Source: Massilia sp. YIM B02763 (GTDB lineage Bacteria; Pseudomonadota; Gammaproteobacteria; Burkholderiales; Burkholderiaceae_D). From it: a DNA stretch of 64,000 nt. The notes under the pieces were generated by a model. It worked only from the letters and a program-made list of their open reading frames with translations. It made no database searches and was not told the origin of the DNA. Where the stretch lies: positions 62,001 through 126,000 of the forward strand of contig NZ_JASNRD010000003.1 of assembly GCF_030412015.1 (NCBI RefSeq), written 5' to 3'. Below are positions 17,757 to 26,938 of the stretch, in pieces. The position numbers were made by a program, and so were the translations under genes. Position 1 is the stretch's first letter; each line of letters begins with the position of its first letter.

Positions 17757-19220
17757 ATGAATGTGAAGAAATTTACTGCCCCTACGTCCCGTGAGGCCTT
17801 GCGCAAGGTGCGCGACGCCCTGGGGCCGGATGCGGTCATTCTTTCCAACCGTCCGGTCGACGGCGTCGTCGAGATCCTGGCACTGGACAACGACGACGTC
17901 GCGTCGCTGGCGTCGCCGGCTCCGGACTCCGAGATGGCCGCACCGCGTCCGCAGCTGAACCTGCGCCAGGACGACGTCCCGGCCTCCCCGGCCCGTGCCA
18001 GCCGCCCGGCCGCCCAGCCGGCCATGCCGCAGGCGCGCCAGCTGCTGGACCGCCTGTACAGCGCCCAGGAAGAACTGCCCGCCGCGGCCCCGATCCCGGC
18101 GCCGATCCCGGCACCGATCCCTGCGCCGGCCGCCGCACCCGAAACCTATGCCGAGCGCCGCGCCCCCCAGGCGGAAGCGGCCCCCGTCGACATGAGCGCG
18201 ATGACGGCGATGATGTCGGCCGCGATTGCCCAGGCCAAGGAATCGGCTGCCGCCGAGATGAACGGCATGATGAACGAGCTGCGCGCCATGCGCGGCATGA
18301 TGGAAAGCCAGTTGGCCGAACTGTCGTGGGGCACGACCCAGCAGCGCGAGCCGCAGAAGGCGGCCGTGCTGCGCGAGATGCTGGCGGCCGGTTTCTCGGC
18401 CAGCCTGGCGCGCTACCTGATCGACAAGCTCCCGGCCGGCAAGGATGCGGCCGAGGCGATGCGCTGGGTCAAGACCGTGCTGGCACGTAACCTGACCACG
18501 ATGGCCAACGAAGACGCGATCCTGGACCGCGGCGGCGTGTTCGCCCTGGTCGGCCCGACCGGCGTGGGCAAGACCACCACCACCGCCAAGCTGGCCGCGC
18601 GCTGCGTGATGCGCCACGGCCCGGACAAGCTGGCCCTGATCACCACCGATGCCTACCGTATCGGCGGCCACGAGCAGCTGCGCATCTACGGCAAGATCCT
18701 GGGCGTGATGGTGCACTCGGTGAAGGACGAGGCCGACCTGCGCATCGCCCTGAAGGAGCTGCGCAACAAGCACACCGTGCTGATCGACACCATCGGCATG
18801 TCGCAGCGCGACCAGATGGTCACCGAGCAGGTCGCCATGCTGACGAACAGCGGCGCCAACGTGCAGCGCCTGCTGTGCCTGAACGCGACGGCGACCAGCG
18901 AGACGCTCAACGAAGTGGTGCGCTCCTACCAGGGCAGCGGCCTGGCCGGCTGCATCATGACCAAGCTGGACGAAGCGGCGTCGATCGGCGGCGTGCTGGA
19001 CGTGATGATCCGCCAGAAGCTGAACCTGCACTATGTGTCGAACGGCCAGCGCGTGCCGGAAGACCTGTACCTGGCCGACCGTGCGATGCTGGTGGACCGC
19101 GCCTTCCGCAACAAGCGCGACGCCGCCGCCCAGGTCCAGGATGCCGAGTTGCCGACGCTGATGGCCGGCGTGGGCAACCTGAACAACGACCGTTCGCTGC
19201 GCGAGGTGCATGTTGGCTAG
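17757..19220 (+). CDS. flhF: Flagellar placement GTPase FlhF
   Basis: SRP-type GTPase that controls where and how many flagella assemble, and recruits early basal body parts. 487 aa: N-terminal FlhF-specific segment (MNVKKFTAPTSREALRKVRDALGPDAVILSNR), a Pro/Ala-rich linker with a PIPA-type repeat at about 110-125, a helical N-domain, then the G domain with P-loop GPTGVGKTT (G266-T274, K272), the DAYRIGG switch and TKLDEA guanine-specificity motif. Its end overlaps flhG by 11 bp. FlhF suggests polar or number-controlled flagella. Confidence 0.97.
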   Translation: MNVKKFTAPTSREALRKVRDALGPDAVILSNRPVDGVVEILALDNDDVASLASPAPDSEMAAPRPQLNLRQDDVPASPARASRPAAQPAMPQARQLLDRLYSAQEELPAAAPIPAPIPAPIPAPAAAPETYAERRAPQAEAAPVDMSAMTAMMSAAIAQAKESAAAEMNGMMNELRAMRGMMESQLAELSWGTTQQREPQKAAVLREMLAAGFSASLARYLIDKLPAGKDAAEAMRWVKTVLARNLTTMANEDAILDRGGVFALVGPTGVGKTTTTAKLAARCVMRHGPDKLALITTDAYRIGGHEQLRIYGKILGVMVHSVKDEADLRIALKELRNKHTVLIDTIGMSQRDQMVTEQVAMLTNSGANVQRLLCLNATATSETLNEVVRSYQGSGLAGCIMTKLDEAASIGGVLDVMIRQKLNLHYVSNGQRVPEDLYLADRAMLVDRAFRNKRDAAAQVQDAELPTLMAGVGNLNNDRSLREVHVG

Positions 19221-20031
19221 TTTCGACTTCGACCAGGCCGAAGGCCTGCGCCGGATGCTGTCCGGCCCCAAGCCGCGCATCGTGACCTTCCTGTCGGCCA
19301 CGCCGTCGGACGACAAGGGCGCCATGCTGGTCAACCTGGCCGCCTCGCTGGTCCAGTCCGGCCATGACGTGGTGATCGTCGACGCCTGCGAATACGACTA
19401 CGGCGTCGCCCGGCGCCTGGGCGTGGACGGCCGCGGCAACCTGCTGGGCGTGGCGCGCCAGGAGTGCGCGCTGAACCAGGTGATGCACCAGGTGCCGCAG
19501 GGCTTCTCGGTGGTGGAGATGGGCCATGGCGTGCGCTCGCAGGACGAGGCGCGCCGCCTGTCGAATGCCTTCGACGTGCTGGTCAAGCAGTCGGCCGGCA
19601 GCATCGTCATCGTCGACGGCGAATTCCTCGAGCACGGCGCGCAGTACGACAGTTTCCCCGTGGCGGCCATGGCCGGATCGGAGATCGTCGTGCAGGTGTC
19701 GACGGGTGCGACGTCGATCACGAATGCGTATGCGCTGGTCAAGCGCCTGGCGCAGCACCTGGGCCGCCGTCCGTTCGGCATCCTGGTCACGGGAGCAAGC
19801 GAAGCCGAGGCCAAGGTCGTATACGATAATATGTCATCTGCAGCAACTCGTTACCTGGCGGTAACGCTGAGCTCCATGGGCTCGGTCCCCGCCGACGAAT
19901 ACCTGCAGCGCGCCGCGCGCCTCGGCCGCGCCGTGGTCGATGCGTTCCCGCTGGCCGGGGCCTCGGTGGCATTCCGCCGCCTGGCCGGCCGCTTCGCGGG
20001 CGCGGGCATGCAGCAGGGACGGGCCGCGTGA
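19210..20031 (+). CDS. flhG: Flagellar number regulator FlhG-like, degenerate ATPase
   Basis: MinD/ParA-fold protein of the FlhG/FleN type that usually limits flagellar number together with FlhF. 273 aa. The ParA fold is recognisable (NLAASLVQSGHDVVIVDACEYDYGVARRLGV), but the Walker A loop is lost: where MinD relatives have KGGVGKTT this protein reads TPSDDKGA (residues 31-38), keeping only one lysine. ATP binding may therefore be weak or absent. Starts ATG 19210 inside the flhF end (11-bp overlap), so it is translationally coupled. fliA follows 31 bp later. Name by context plus fold. Confidence 0.88.
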   Translation: MLASFDFDQAEGLRRMLSGPKPRIVTFLSATPSDDKGAMLVNLAASLVQSGHDVVIVDACEYDYGVARRLGVDGRGNLLGVARQECALNQVMHQVPQGFSVVEMGHGVRSQDEARRLSNAFDVLVKQSAGSIVIVDGEFLEHGAQYDSFPVAAMAGSEIVVQVSTGATSITNAYALVKRLAQHLGRRPFGILVTGASEAEAKVVYDNMSSAATRYLAVTLSSMGSVPADEYLQRAARLGRAVVDAFPLAGASVAFRRLAGRFAGAGMQQGRAA

Positions 20032-20062
20032 GCGGCGCGATGAACGAACGGATACAGGAACC

Positions 20063-20785
20063 ATGTACACGGTTAAAGGGACAGCGGACAAGAACTCTTT
20101 GCTGACGGAGCACATGCCGTTGGTGAAGCGTCTCGCCCATCACATGAAGGCCAAGCTCCCGCCGTCCGTCGAAGTCGACGACCTGATCCAGGCCGGCATG
20201 ATGGGCCTGCTCGACGCCATCAACCGCTACGAGGAAAACCAGGGCGCCCAGTTCGAGACCTATGCGGTGCTGCGCATCCGCGGCGCCATGCTGGACGAGC
20301 TGCGCAGCAGCGACTGGATGCCGCGCTCGACCCGTTCCAACATGCGCAAGGTCGAACAGGCGATGGCCTCGCTGCAGCAATCGCTGGGCCGGCCGCCGAG
20401 CGAGTCGGAAGTGGCGCAGTCGCTCAAGCTGTCGCTGGCCGACTACCAGGAAATGCTGGGCGATTCCGGCGGCCACCAGCTGGTCTACTACGAAGACTTC
20501 CACGACGACGCCGACGGCAACGACAGCTTCCTCGACCGTTATGCCGTGGACGACGACGATCCCTTGAAGAGCCTGCTCGACACGGACTTCCGCCAGGCCG
20601 TCATCGACGCCATCGATGCGCTGCCGCCGCGCGAGAAGATGCTGATGGGCCTGTACTACGAGGAAGAGCTCAACCTGAAGGAAATCGGCGCCGTCATGGG
20701 CGTGTCCGAGTCGCGCGTGTCGCAGTTGCACACGCAGGCCGTGGCGCGCCTGCGCAGCTACCTGAAGGAGCGCGCTTGGACCTGA
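20063..20785 (+). CDS. fliA: Flagellar sigma factor 28, FliA
   Basis: Sigma factor for late flagellar and chemotaxis genes. 240 aa with region 2 (KRLAHHMKAKLPPSVEVDDLIQAGMMGLLDAINRYE...FETYAVLRIRGAMLDELRSSDWMPRS), region 3 (ALQQSLGRPPSESEVAQ-like) and region 4 helix-turn-helix (LNLKEIGAVMGVSESRVSQLHTQA). ATG 20063 follows AGGAACC; upstream open frame is a shadow of flhG. Its end overlaps motC by 10 bp. Its anti-sigma factor FlgM and a consensus target promoter are at about 30.3 kb. Confidence 0.98.
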   Translation: MYTVKGTADKNSLLTEHMPLVKRLAHHMKAKLPPSVEVDDLIQAGMMGLLDAINRYEENQGAQFETYAVLRIRGAMLDELRSSDWMPRSTRSNMRKVEQAMASLQQSLGRPPSESEVAQSLKLSLADYQEMLGDSGGHQLVYYEDFHDDADGNDSFLDRYAVDDDDPLKSLLDTDFRQAVIDAIDALPPREKMLMGLYYEEELNLKEIGAVMGVSESRVSQLHTQAVARLRSYLKERAWT

Positions 20786-21519
20786 CGAGCCTGCTCGGCC
20801 TCGCGCTCGCCCTGGTGGGCATCGTCGTCGGCTTCACGCTCGACGGCGGCAAGTTCGCCTCGCTGGTCCAGCCGGCCGCCTTCCTCATCGTCGTCGTCGG
20901 CACCTTCGGCGCCGTGCTGCTGCAGACGAAGCGCAAGGCCTTCTGGCGCGGCGTCAAGATGCTGCGCTGGGTGTTCTTTCCGCCGCCCGACCGCCGCCAG
21001 CAGCTGGCGCGCGAGATCAATCTGTGGAGCCTGTCGGCGCGCCGCGACGGCCTGCTGTCGCTGGAACAGTACATGGCGAAGGCCGACCCGTTCATCCAGA
21101 AGGGCTTGCGCCTCGTCGTCGACGGCATCGCCCCGGACAAGGTGCGCAGCCTGATGCACACCGAGATCAATACCTACGAATTCCGCGAGCGCCAGGCCGC
21201 AAGGGTCTGGGAGTCGGCCGCCGGCTACGCGCCCACGGTGGGCATCATCGGCGCCGTGCTGGGCCTGATCCACGTGATGGAAAACCTCACGGATCCGTCG
21301 CGCCTGGGCGCCGGCATCGCCGTGGCCTTCGTCTCCACCGTGTACGGCGTGGGCCTGGCCAACCTGTTCTTCTACCCGGCCGGCAACAAGATCAAGGGCA
21401 TCGTCACCGAGCGCGTGGCCCAGTACGAGATCCTGGCCGACGTGTTCCACGACCTCGCCACGGGCGACTATACCCGCGTCATCGAGGAGCGCATCGGCTG
21501 CCTGCTGTCGGAGCACTGA
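20776..21519 (+). CDS. motC: Flagellar motor stator protein MotC (MotA family)
   Basis: Proton-channel half of a stator, with four membrane segments (first at residues 2-20, last two at about 150-195) and a large cytoplasmic loop (RREINLW-type, about 55-140) that contacts FliG. 247 aa. Start is TTG 20776 with AAGGAG 5 bases upstream, inside the fliA end. GYAPTVGIIGAVLGLIHVMENL is the conserved third membrane segment. Being next to fliA and paired with motD, it matches the MotCD set known from pseudomonads and many betaproteobacteria; a separate MotAB may lie elsewhere. Confidence 0.95.
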   Translation: MDLTSLLGLALALVGIVVGFTLDGGKFASLVQPAAFLIVVVGTFGAVLLQTKRKAFWRGVKMLRWVFFPPPDRRQQLAREINLWSLSARRDGLLSLEQYMAKADPFIQKGLRLVVDGIAPDKVRSLMHTEINTYEFRERQAARVWESAAGYAPTVGIIGAVLGLIHVMENLTDPSRLGAGIAVAFVSTVYGVGLANLFFYPAGNKIKGIVTERVAQYEILADVFHDLATGDYTRVIEERIGCLLSEH

Positions 21520-21529
21520 GGAGACCGCC

Positions 21530-22270
21530 ATGGCGCGCCGCAAGCCCTACCAGCAGGACGACGAGAACCACGAGCGCTGGCTGATCTCCTACGCCGACTT
21601 CATCACGCTGCTGTTCGCCTTCTTCGTCGTGATGTACGCGATCTCGGTCGTCAACATCGGCAAGTACACGGTGCTGTCGGAAGCGCTGGGCGATGCCTTC
21701 GGCGGGCGCGGCGCCTCCGTCAAGTCGAATACGCAAGTCGAGCTGGAGGCGCTGCCGCTGTCGCACATCCTCGCGCGCAAGCGCGCCGAGGCGGCCAAGC
21801 GCGACCGCGAGCGCCTCGACCTGCTGGCCAGGAAGCTCGACAGCGTGATGGCGCCGCTGGTGCGCAGCGGGAAGGTACGCGTGATGCAGACGGCGCGCGG
21901 CGTGACCATCGAGATCAATGCCAGCGTGCTGTTCCAGGAAGGGCAGGCCGGCCTGTCCGGCAATGCGCGCGAGACGCTGGCCGCCGTCGGCGACCTGCTG
22001 AAGGACGACCCGCACGCCATCGAGGTCGAAGGCCATACGGACGATACGCCCATCGCCAGTCCCTTGTTCCCCTCCAACTGGGAACTGTCTTCGGCGCGCG
22101 CCAGCACCGTGGTGCGCCTGTTCGCCGAGAACGGCGTGGCCGCGCGCCGCCTGGCCGCCGTCGGCCGCGCGTCCAATGTCCCGATCGCGCCGAACACGGA
22201 CGACGCGGGACGCGCGCGCAACCGGCGTGTGGCCGTCACCATCCTCTCGGGCACCGCAGCCGCGGAGTAA
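21530..22270 (+). CDS. motD: Flagellar motor protein MotD (MotB family)
   Basis: Second stator subunit, 246 aa. Short cytoplasmic N-terminus, one membrane segment (YADFITLLFAFFVVMYAIS, about 21-40) whose D23 in SYADF is the proton-binding aspartate, a plug/linker region, and an OmpA-like peptidoglycan-binding domain (VEGHTDDTPIASPLFPSNWELSSARA...NRRVAVTIL). 10 bp after motC and in the same operon. Confidence 0.95.
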   Translation: MARRKPYQQDDENHERWLISYADFITLLFAFFVVMYAISVVNIGKYTVLSEALGDAFGGRGASVKSNTQVELEALPLSHILARKRAEAAKRDRERLDLLARKLDSVMAPLVRSGKVRVMQTARGVTIEINASVLFQEGQAGLSGNARETLAAVGDLLKDDPHAIEVEGHTDDTPIASPLFPSNWELSSARASTVVRLFAENGVAARRLAAVGRASNVPIAPNTDDAGRARNRRVAVTILSGTAAAE

Positions 22271-22294
22271 ATCGTCATCCGCCGCGTCGGATAA
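22268..22294 (+). promoter_or_regulatory. Sigma-28-like promoter candidate
   Basis: TAAA (22268-22271, overlapping the motD stop), 15 bp, then TCGGATAA (22287-22294), 6 of 8 matches to GCCGATAA. It would start a transcript about 80 bp before the lipoprotein gene. Moderate match only. Confidence 0.3.
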
Positions 22295-22379
22295 AATGAT
22301 GGCCATGATTTCACGCGCGACGAGGCGGGCGCTGCGCCCGGCCGTTCCTGCGCATAATCGATCCCATGAATGGAGCCAT

Positions 22380-22871
22380 ATGCAACGACGAACGATACTG
22401 TGCGCCGCCCTGGGTGCCGTGCTGGCAGCAGGCTGTGCCGCAACACCACGGGGAGAGGAACCGATGAACCTGCATGCGAGCCTGAGCGTCGATGCCCAGC
22501 ACGACAAGGTGCTCGTCACCGTCCGCTTCGAGAACCGCGGCGAGCGCCGCGTCTGGCTGCCGCGCGCGGTGGCGGCCGACGAGCGCCTGACGGGCCGCCT
22601 GTTCGACCTGCGCGGGCCGGATGGCGGCGAGGTCGCCTACCAGGGCCCGATGGTCAAGCGCCTGCCGTTCACGGCGGCCGACTACGTGGAACTGGCGCCG
22701 CATTCGGCGCATGCGCACACGATCGACATCACCCGCTACTACGCCTTCGCGCCGGGGCAGCACCAGTACCGCATCAGCTGGTGGGGCCTGGTGCTGGCCG
22801 ACGTCAAGCAGCTCGAGGCCTATACGGAAGCGTCCACCGAGCCGGTGACGTTCACGCACACGGCGCCTTGA
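22380..22871 (+). CDS. Lipoprotein resembling the propeptide of the adjacent M35 protease
   Basis: 163-residue predicted lipoprotein: signal peptide with lipobox LAAG-C (cysteine about residue 19). The rest aligns by eye with the N-terminal pro-region of the M35 protease encoded convergently 55 bp away: both have LFD-x(3-4)-DG-x2-V-x-Y-x-G, then KR-x3-TAADY-x2-LAP-x-S, then a Y...Y..W ending. The peptidase domain is absent. ATG 22380 follows GGAG at 5 bases. A likely guess is a membrane-tethered inhibitor or binder of the protease, but the sequence shows only the shared domain. No named family is claimed. Confidence 0.75.
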   Translation: MQRRTILCAALGAVLAAGCAATPRGEEPMNLHASLSVDAQHDKVLVTVRFENRGERRVWLPRAVAADERLTGRLFDLRGPDGGEVAYQGPMVKRLPFTAADYVELAPHSAHAHTIDITRYYAFAPGQHQYRISWWGLVLADVKQLEAYTEASTEPVTFTHTAP

Positions 22872-22885
22872 CGCCGATGCACACC

Positions 22886-22910
22886 GTAGGGTGGGCACCA
22901 CGTGCCCACC
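22886..22910. repeat. GTAGGGTGGGC-type repeat, copy 2
   Basis: GTAGGGTGGGCACCACGTGCCCACC; GGTGGGCAC (22890-22898) is the exact reverse complement of GTGCCCACC (22902-22910). Sits between the convergent lipoprotein and protease genes and may terminate both. Confidence 0.7.
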
Positions 22911-22926
22911 GGTCATCCCTTCACCG

Positions 22927-23991
22927 TCATTCGAGCGGCGGCGTGTTCTCGGCAAAATATTCGTGCGAGTCCGCGTTCTCGATCGCGCGCGCCGGATTGC
23001 TGACGGCCAGCGCCGCCGCCGCCGATTGCCCGTAGGCCCAGTCGTCGGTGCCGGCGACCACGGTGAAGTGGCTCATCTCGTGCACCAGCGTGCCGCCCTT
23101 CGAATCGGTGCCCGTCAGCGGCGCGGCCCAGAAGGCCTGGCACACGTAGATCTCGTAGGGCTGGTTCGGGTAGACGTAGGCGTAATAGGGCTCGTCGCAG
23201 CTGCAGTCGACCGTCACCGGCCTGGTGGCGAAGGCATCCTTGATGGCGACGAAGTGGCCCATCACCGTGGTCCAGCGGGTCGCGTCGAAGGTGCCGAACC
23301 ACCGGGTGTAGCGGGGCCCGCGCGTCTTCTTGTGCAGGTAGGCGTCCGCGTCCGCGGACATGGCCAGCGCCGCTTCGCTGGCCAGGGCGATCTGGCCCTG
23401 CTGGGTGGCCGAGCAGCTGCGGTACGTCAGGCCCGCGCCGGCCGCCGGCGCCTGCAGCGCCGCCTGGCGGGCCGAAGGACGGCCCTCGACGCGCATCGTG
23501 GCGCCCGGCGCCGCCTCGGCCGTGGCCCTGGCGCGCGGCACGCCTGGGCGGCTGTACAGCGGGGCCCCCGGGCGCCAGCGCACGCTGTAGGTCCCGCTCG
23601 CGCTCAGGTCGTACAGCGCGCCCAGGTTGACGTTGGCGCTGCGCGAACTGCCGGGCGCCAGCGCAATGTAGTCGGCCGCCGTCGGCGCCGCGCGCTTGAT
23701 TTGGCGCCCGACGTAGGACACGGCCAGGCCGTCGCGCGTGACGTCGAACAGCGGCGCCGTGGGCGCGCCGGATGAACCGAGGGCGAACGGCGTCTGCCAG
23801 GCCAGCAGGTATTGCGTCTCGCCCGTCGTATTGGTCACCGTGACGGTCACCATCACGTCCTCGCTCCTGGCCAGGCTCGGGCGCTCGGGCGTCACGCTGA
23901 CCGTCACCCCGGATGCCGCCCAGGCCGCGTTCATGCCCAGCGCCAGTGCTGCCGCGACTGCCTTGCCGATGCTCTTGCGTTCCATGCTCAT
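22927..23991 (-). CDS. Secreted M35 (aspzincin, deuterolysin-type) metalloprotease
   Basis: 354-residue zinc endopeptidase precursor. Signal peptide ending near AAWA (residue 25), a beta-sandwich pro-domain (about 27-150) that matches the neighbouring lipoprotein, then the catalytic domain. The zinc site is complete: H304-E305-x2-H308 in HEMSH and the aspzincin motif G314-T-D-D317-x2-Y320-G321. This motif places it with deuterolysins and peptidyl-Lys metalloendopeptidases. Several cysteines (for example CSATQQG, CSCDEPYY) could form disulfides. Start ATG 23991 has GGAGG 5 bases upstream, better than the in-frame ATG two codons later. Expected to be exported and activated by loss of the pro-domain. 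Confidence 0.93.
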   Translation of the reverse strand: MSMERKSIGKAVAAALALGMNAAWAASGVTVSVTPERPSLARSEDVMVTVTVTNTTGETQYLLAWQTPFALGSSGAPTAPLFDVTRDGLAVSYVGRQIKRAAPTAADYIALAPGSSRSANVNLGALYDLSASGTYSVRWRPGAPLYSRPGVPRARATAEAAPGATMRVEGRPSARQAALQAPAAGAGLTYRSCSATQQGQIALASEAALAMSADADAYLHKKTRGPRYTRWFGTFDATRWTTVMGHFVAIKDAFATRPVTVDCSCDEPYYAYVYPNQPYEIYVCQAFWAAPLTGTDSKGGTLVHEMSHFTVVAGTDDWAYGQSAAAALAVSNPARAIENADSHEYFAENTPPLE

Positions 23992-24346
23992 GGCTTCCTC
24001 CGCTCGCGCGTGTCGAAAGCTTCGTTGTACCGCTTGCCGTCATTGCCCACATTGCATAATCACAATGAAACAGCATGCAGAAGCCGTCCACATGCTGTAT
24101 TGCCACAACAGTTTGATTGCAGGTCGTGGGAAATTCTCGATCAAAAGATACTGTATTGATAGAATGAAATGATTCTGCAAAAACATCATAATTTCGCGAC
24201 AGCACTTTTCCTTTCTCAATGAGACCGTGCCGCTGGCCGCGACGGATGTCGGCACGAGCATCCTGGAACGGACGAAGACGATCTTGACGAATACATATAG
24301 CGGGAAGCCTGGTTGTCCGGGCGAAGGCCGGGGCACGGTCGGCGGG
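23992..24346. other. AT-rich divergent intergenic region
   Basis: About 355 bp between the protease and the GGDEF-EAL genes, with no supported gene. Bases 24040-24220 are clearly AT-richer than the rest of the window. It contains a perfect inverted repeat ACAGCATG (24070-24077) / CATGCTGT (24091-24098) that could be an operator. Probably holds promoters in both directions. Confidence 0.5.
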
Positions 24347-26938
24347 ATGCTCGAGGCGCCCGATTCCATCGAAACGATCGCGCGCGAGATCGGCCTGGAC
24401 GAGGAAGAAATCGTCGCGCGCAAGGCGTTCCTGGAATTGGGCGAGGACGACCTGGCGCGGCTGCGCGAGATGCACGCGTTGCTGGCAGACGATGCCGAGG
24501 CCTTCGCCGAGAGCTTCTACGCGCACGTGCTGAGCTTTCCCGCGCCGCGCGCGCTGGTTGCCGACGACGCCGTCGAGGCAGGCCTGCGCCGTACCCAGGG
24601 GGCCTACCTGTCGAGCCTGCTGGCCGGCAATTACGGTGAGGACTATGTGCGCAACCGCCTGCGCGTGGGCGTGGCGCACGAGCGCATCGGCCTGGAACCG
24701 AAGTGGTACATCGGTGCCTACCGCAAGTGCCTGTCCGACCTGATGGCCTTGCTGTGGCGCCGCATGCGCGAAACGCCCGAACGCTTTCCCGCCGCCTGCG
24801 ACGCCGTGCTGAAGGTCGTCGCGTTCGACATGGGCCTGGCGCTCGACACTTATGCGCACGCCGGCCGGCGCCAGTTGGTACAGCACCAGAACTACCTGGA
24901 GCAGGTGATCGGCGCGATGCCGGCCGGCCTGATCGTCGTGGACGCCGACGGCCGCGTGCTGTCGATGAACAAGGCGATGAGCGACATGCTGGCGATCCCG
25001 GACGAGGCGCTGGCCGCCCATCCGCCGCTCGCCACGCTGATTGCGAATCCCGAACTGGCCGAACGCGCGGCCGCGGCGCTGGCCTCGGGCGCGCCGCAGG
25101 ACGGCATTGCCGCCGCCGTCGCGATCGGGGACGAAGGCGTGCGCTGGTTCGAATTCAACATCCGGCGCACGCGCCAGGCCGGCGGCTGGCTGCTGCTGCT
25201 GATCGGCCAGGACGTCACCTACCGGCGCCAGACGCGCCTGCGCCTGCAGGAGAGCGAGGAATTCTTCCGCCTCACGTTCAGCCAGGCCGCCGTCGGCATC
25301 GCGCTGCTGTCGCGCGAAGGCCACTTCCTGCGCGTGAACCGCAAGCTGTCGCAGATCGTCGGCTACAGCGAGATCGAGCTGCTGCAGCGCTTCTTCCACC
25401 AGATCACCTGTCCCGAGGACCTGCCCGAAGACCGCGCCCTGGTCGCGCGCCTGGTCGCCGGGGAGCTGCGCGACTACCAGCGCGAGACGCGCTACCGGCG
25501 CAAGGACGGCACGCTGGTCTGGGTTGCCGTCAGCGCCTCGACCATGCGCGAGGCGTCCAGCGGCCAGCTGCGCCTGATCTTCGCCGTCGAGGACATCTCG
25601 CGCCGCAAGCAGGCCGAGGAAGCGCTGCTGCGCATGGCCAACCACGACGCGCTGACCGGGCTGCCGAACCGCCTGCTGTTGCAGGACCGCCTGGCGCAGG
25701 CGATCGTCCAGGCCCAGCGCAGCGGGCGCCAGGTCGGCGTGATGTTCGTCGACCTGGACCGCTTCAAGCACATCAACGACAGCCTCGGCCACGAGGCCGG
25801 CGACCGGCTGATCGTCGAGATCGGGCGGCGCCTGTCCTCGGCCCTGCGCGAGAGCGACACGGTGGCGCGCCAGGGCGGCGACGAATTCGTCGTCGTGCTG
25901 GCCGACCTGGAAGGCCCGGACGATGCGGCCACCGTCGCGCGCAAGGTGCAGGGCGGGCTGTTCCAGCCGCTGATGCTGGCCGGCCAGGAAGTGTTCCCGA
26001 GCGGTAGCATCGGCATCGCCATGTACCCGCGCGACGGCCAGGACAGCCACGCGCTGCTGCGCGCCGCCGACAGCGCCATGTACCACGCCAAGGCGGGCGG
26101 CGGCAACGGCTTCCATTTCTACGCGGCCGACATGCTGGCGCGCGCCGAGGAGCACCTGCGCCTGGAGACGGGCCTGCAGCACGCGCTGCAGCGCGAGGAG
26201 TTCGTGCTGCACTACCAGCCCCAGGTCGATGCCGTACGGGGCGAGATCGTCGGCGTCGAGGCGCTGCTGCGCTGGCAGCCGCAGGACGGCGGCCTGATCC
26301 AGCCGTCCGACTTCATCCCGCTGGCCGAGGAGACCGGCCTGATCGTGCCGATCGGCGAGTGGGCGCTGGCCCAGGCGCTGCGCCAGCAGGCTTTGCTCGC
26401 GCGCATGGGACTGCCCCTGCGCATGAGCGTGAACCTGTCGGCGCGCCAGTTCCGCCAGCAGGACGTGGCCGGCCTGGCGGCGCGCCTGCTGGCGCAGGAG
26501 GGCGTCGATCCGGCCATGCTCACGCTGGAGATCACCGAGAGCGTGCTGATGGAAAATTCCGACGTCGCGGCCGCCGCCATGGCGCGCCTGGCGGCGCTGG
26601 GCGTGCGGCTGGCCATCGACGACTTCGGCACCGGCCCGGCCAGCCTGTCGAACCTGAAGCGCTTCCCGATCCATGCGCTCAAGATCGACCGCTCGATCAT
26701 CGCCGACATCGGCGACGGCGAGGACGCGGCCATCGCCAAGGCCGTGATCGCGCTGGCCCGCTCGCTCAAGCTGGAGGTGATCGCGGAAGGCGTCGAGGAC
26801 GCGGCCCAGCAGGCCTTCCTCGATGCCCACGGCTGCCGCCTGATGCAGGGCTACTGGTTCGCGCGGCCGCTCGGCGCGGCCGAGCTCGAACTGCTGCTGC
26901 GCGCCCGGCTGGCCGAGGCGAACGGACGGGCGGCATGA
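24347..26938 (+). CDS. Globin-coupled PAS-GGDEF-EAL cyclic-di-GMP protein
   Basis: 863 aa from ATG 24347. Residues about 15-170 look like a protoglobin (heme) sensor, with a candidate proximal histidine H111 in [18 protein letters not shown]. Two PAS-like domains follow (from about 185 and 300), then a GGDEF domain with intact GGDEF (510-514) and an RxxD inhibition site (RESD just upstream), then an EAL domain with intact EAL (638-640) and DDFGTG. Both synthesis and breakdown of cyclic-di-GMP are possible, probably gas-regulated. A GTG at 24227 would add 40 atypical residues and is not preferred, although the SD before 24347 is weak. Overlaps the next gene by ATGA. Confidence 0.88.
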   Translation: MLEAPDSIETIAREIGLDEEEIVARKAFLELGEDDLARLREMHALLADDAEAFAESFYAHVLSFPAPRALVADDAVEAGLRRTQGAYLSSLLAGNYGEDYVRNRLRVGVAHERIGLEPKWYIGAYRKCLSDLMALLWRRMRETPERFPAACDAVLKVVAFDMGLALDTYAHAGRRQLVQHQNYLEQVIGAMPAGLIVVDADGRVLSMNKAMSDMLAIPDEALAAHPPLATLIANPELAERAAAALASGAPQDGIAAAVAIGDEGVRWFEFNIRRTRQAGGWLLLLIGQDVTYRRQTRLRLQESEEFFRLTFSQAAVGIALLSREGHFLRVNRKLSQIVGYSEIELLQRFFHQITCPEDLPEDRALVARLVAGELRDYQRETRYRRKDGTLVWVAVSASTMREASSGQLRLIFAVEDISRRKQAEEALLRMANHDALTGLPNRLLLQDRLAQAIVQAQRSGRQVGVMFVDLDRFKHINDSLGHEAGDRLIVEIGRRLSSALRESDTVARQGGDEFVVVLADLEGPDDAATVARKVQGGLFQPLMLAGQEVFPSGSIGIAMYPRDGQDSHALLRAADSAMYHAKAGGGNGFHFYAADMLARAEEHLRLETGLQHALQREEFVLHYQPQVDAVRGEIVGVEALLRWQPQDGGLIQPSDFIPLAEETGLIVPIGEWALAQALRQQALLARMGLPLRMSVNLSARQFRQQDVAGLAARLLAQEGVDPAMLTLEITESVLMENSDVAAAAMARLAALGVRLAIDDFGTGPASLSNLKRFPIHALKIDRSIIADIGDGEDAAIAKAVIALARSLKLEVIAEGVEDAAQQAFLDAHGCRLMQGYWFARPLGAAELELLLRARLAEANGRAA

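Noticed and set aside
24040..24423. Minus-strand 127-codon frame over the AT-rich island
   Set aside because: Half of it is antisense to the start of the GGDEF-EAL gene, and it has no ribosome binding site or recognisable domain.
22913..26830. Very long minus-strand open frame (1305 codons)
   Set aside because: It runs antisense through the protease region and the globin-GGDEF-EAL gene. Composition is low-complexity Arg/Ala/Gln/Gly typical of shadow frames in high-GC DNA, and the forward proteins have clear motifs.
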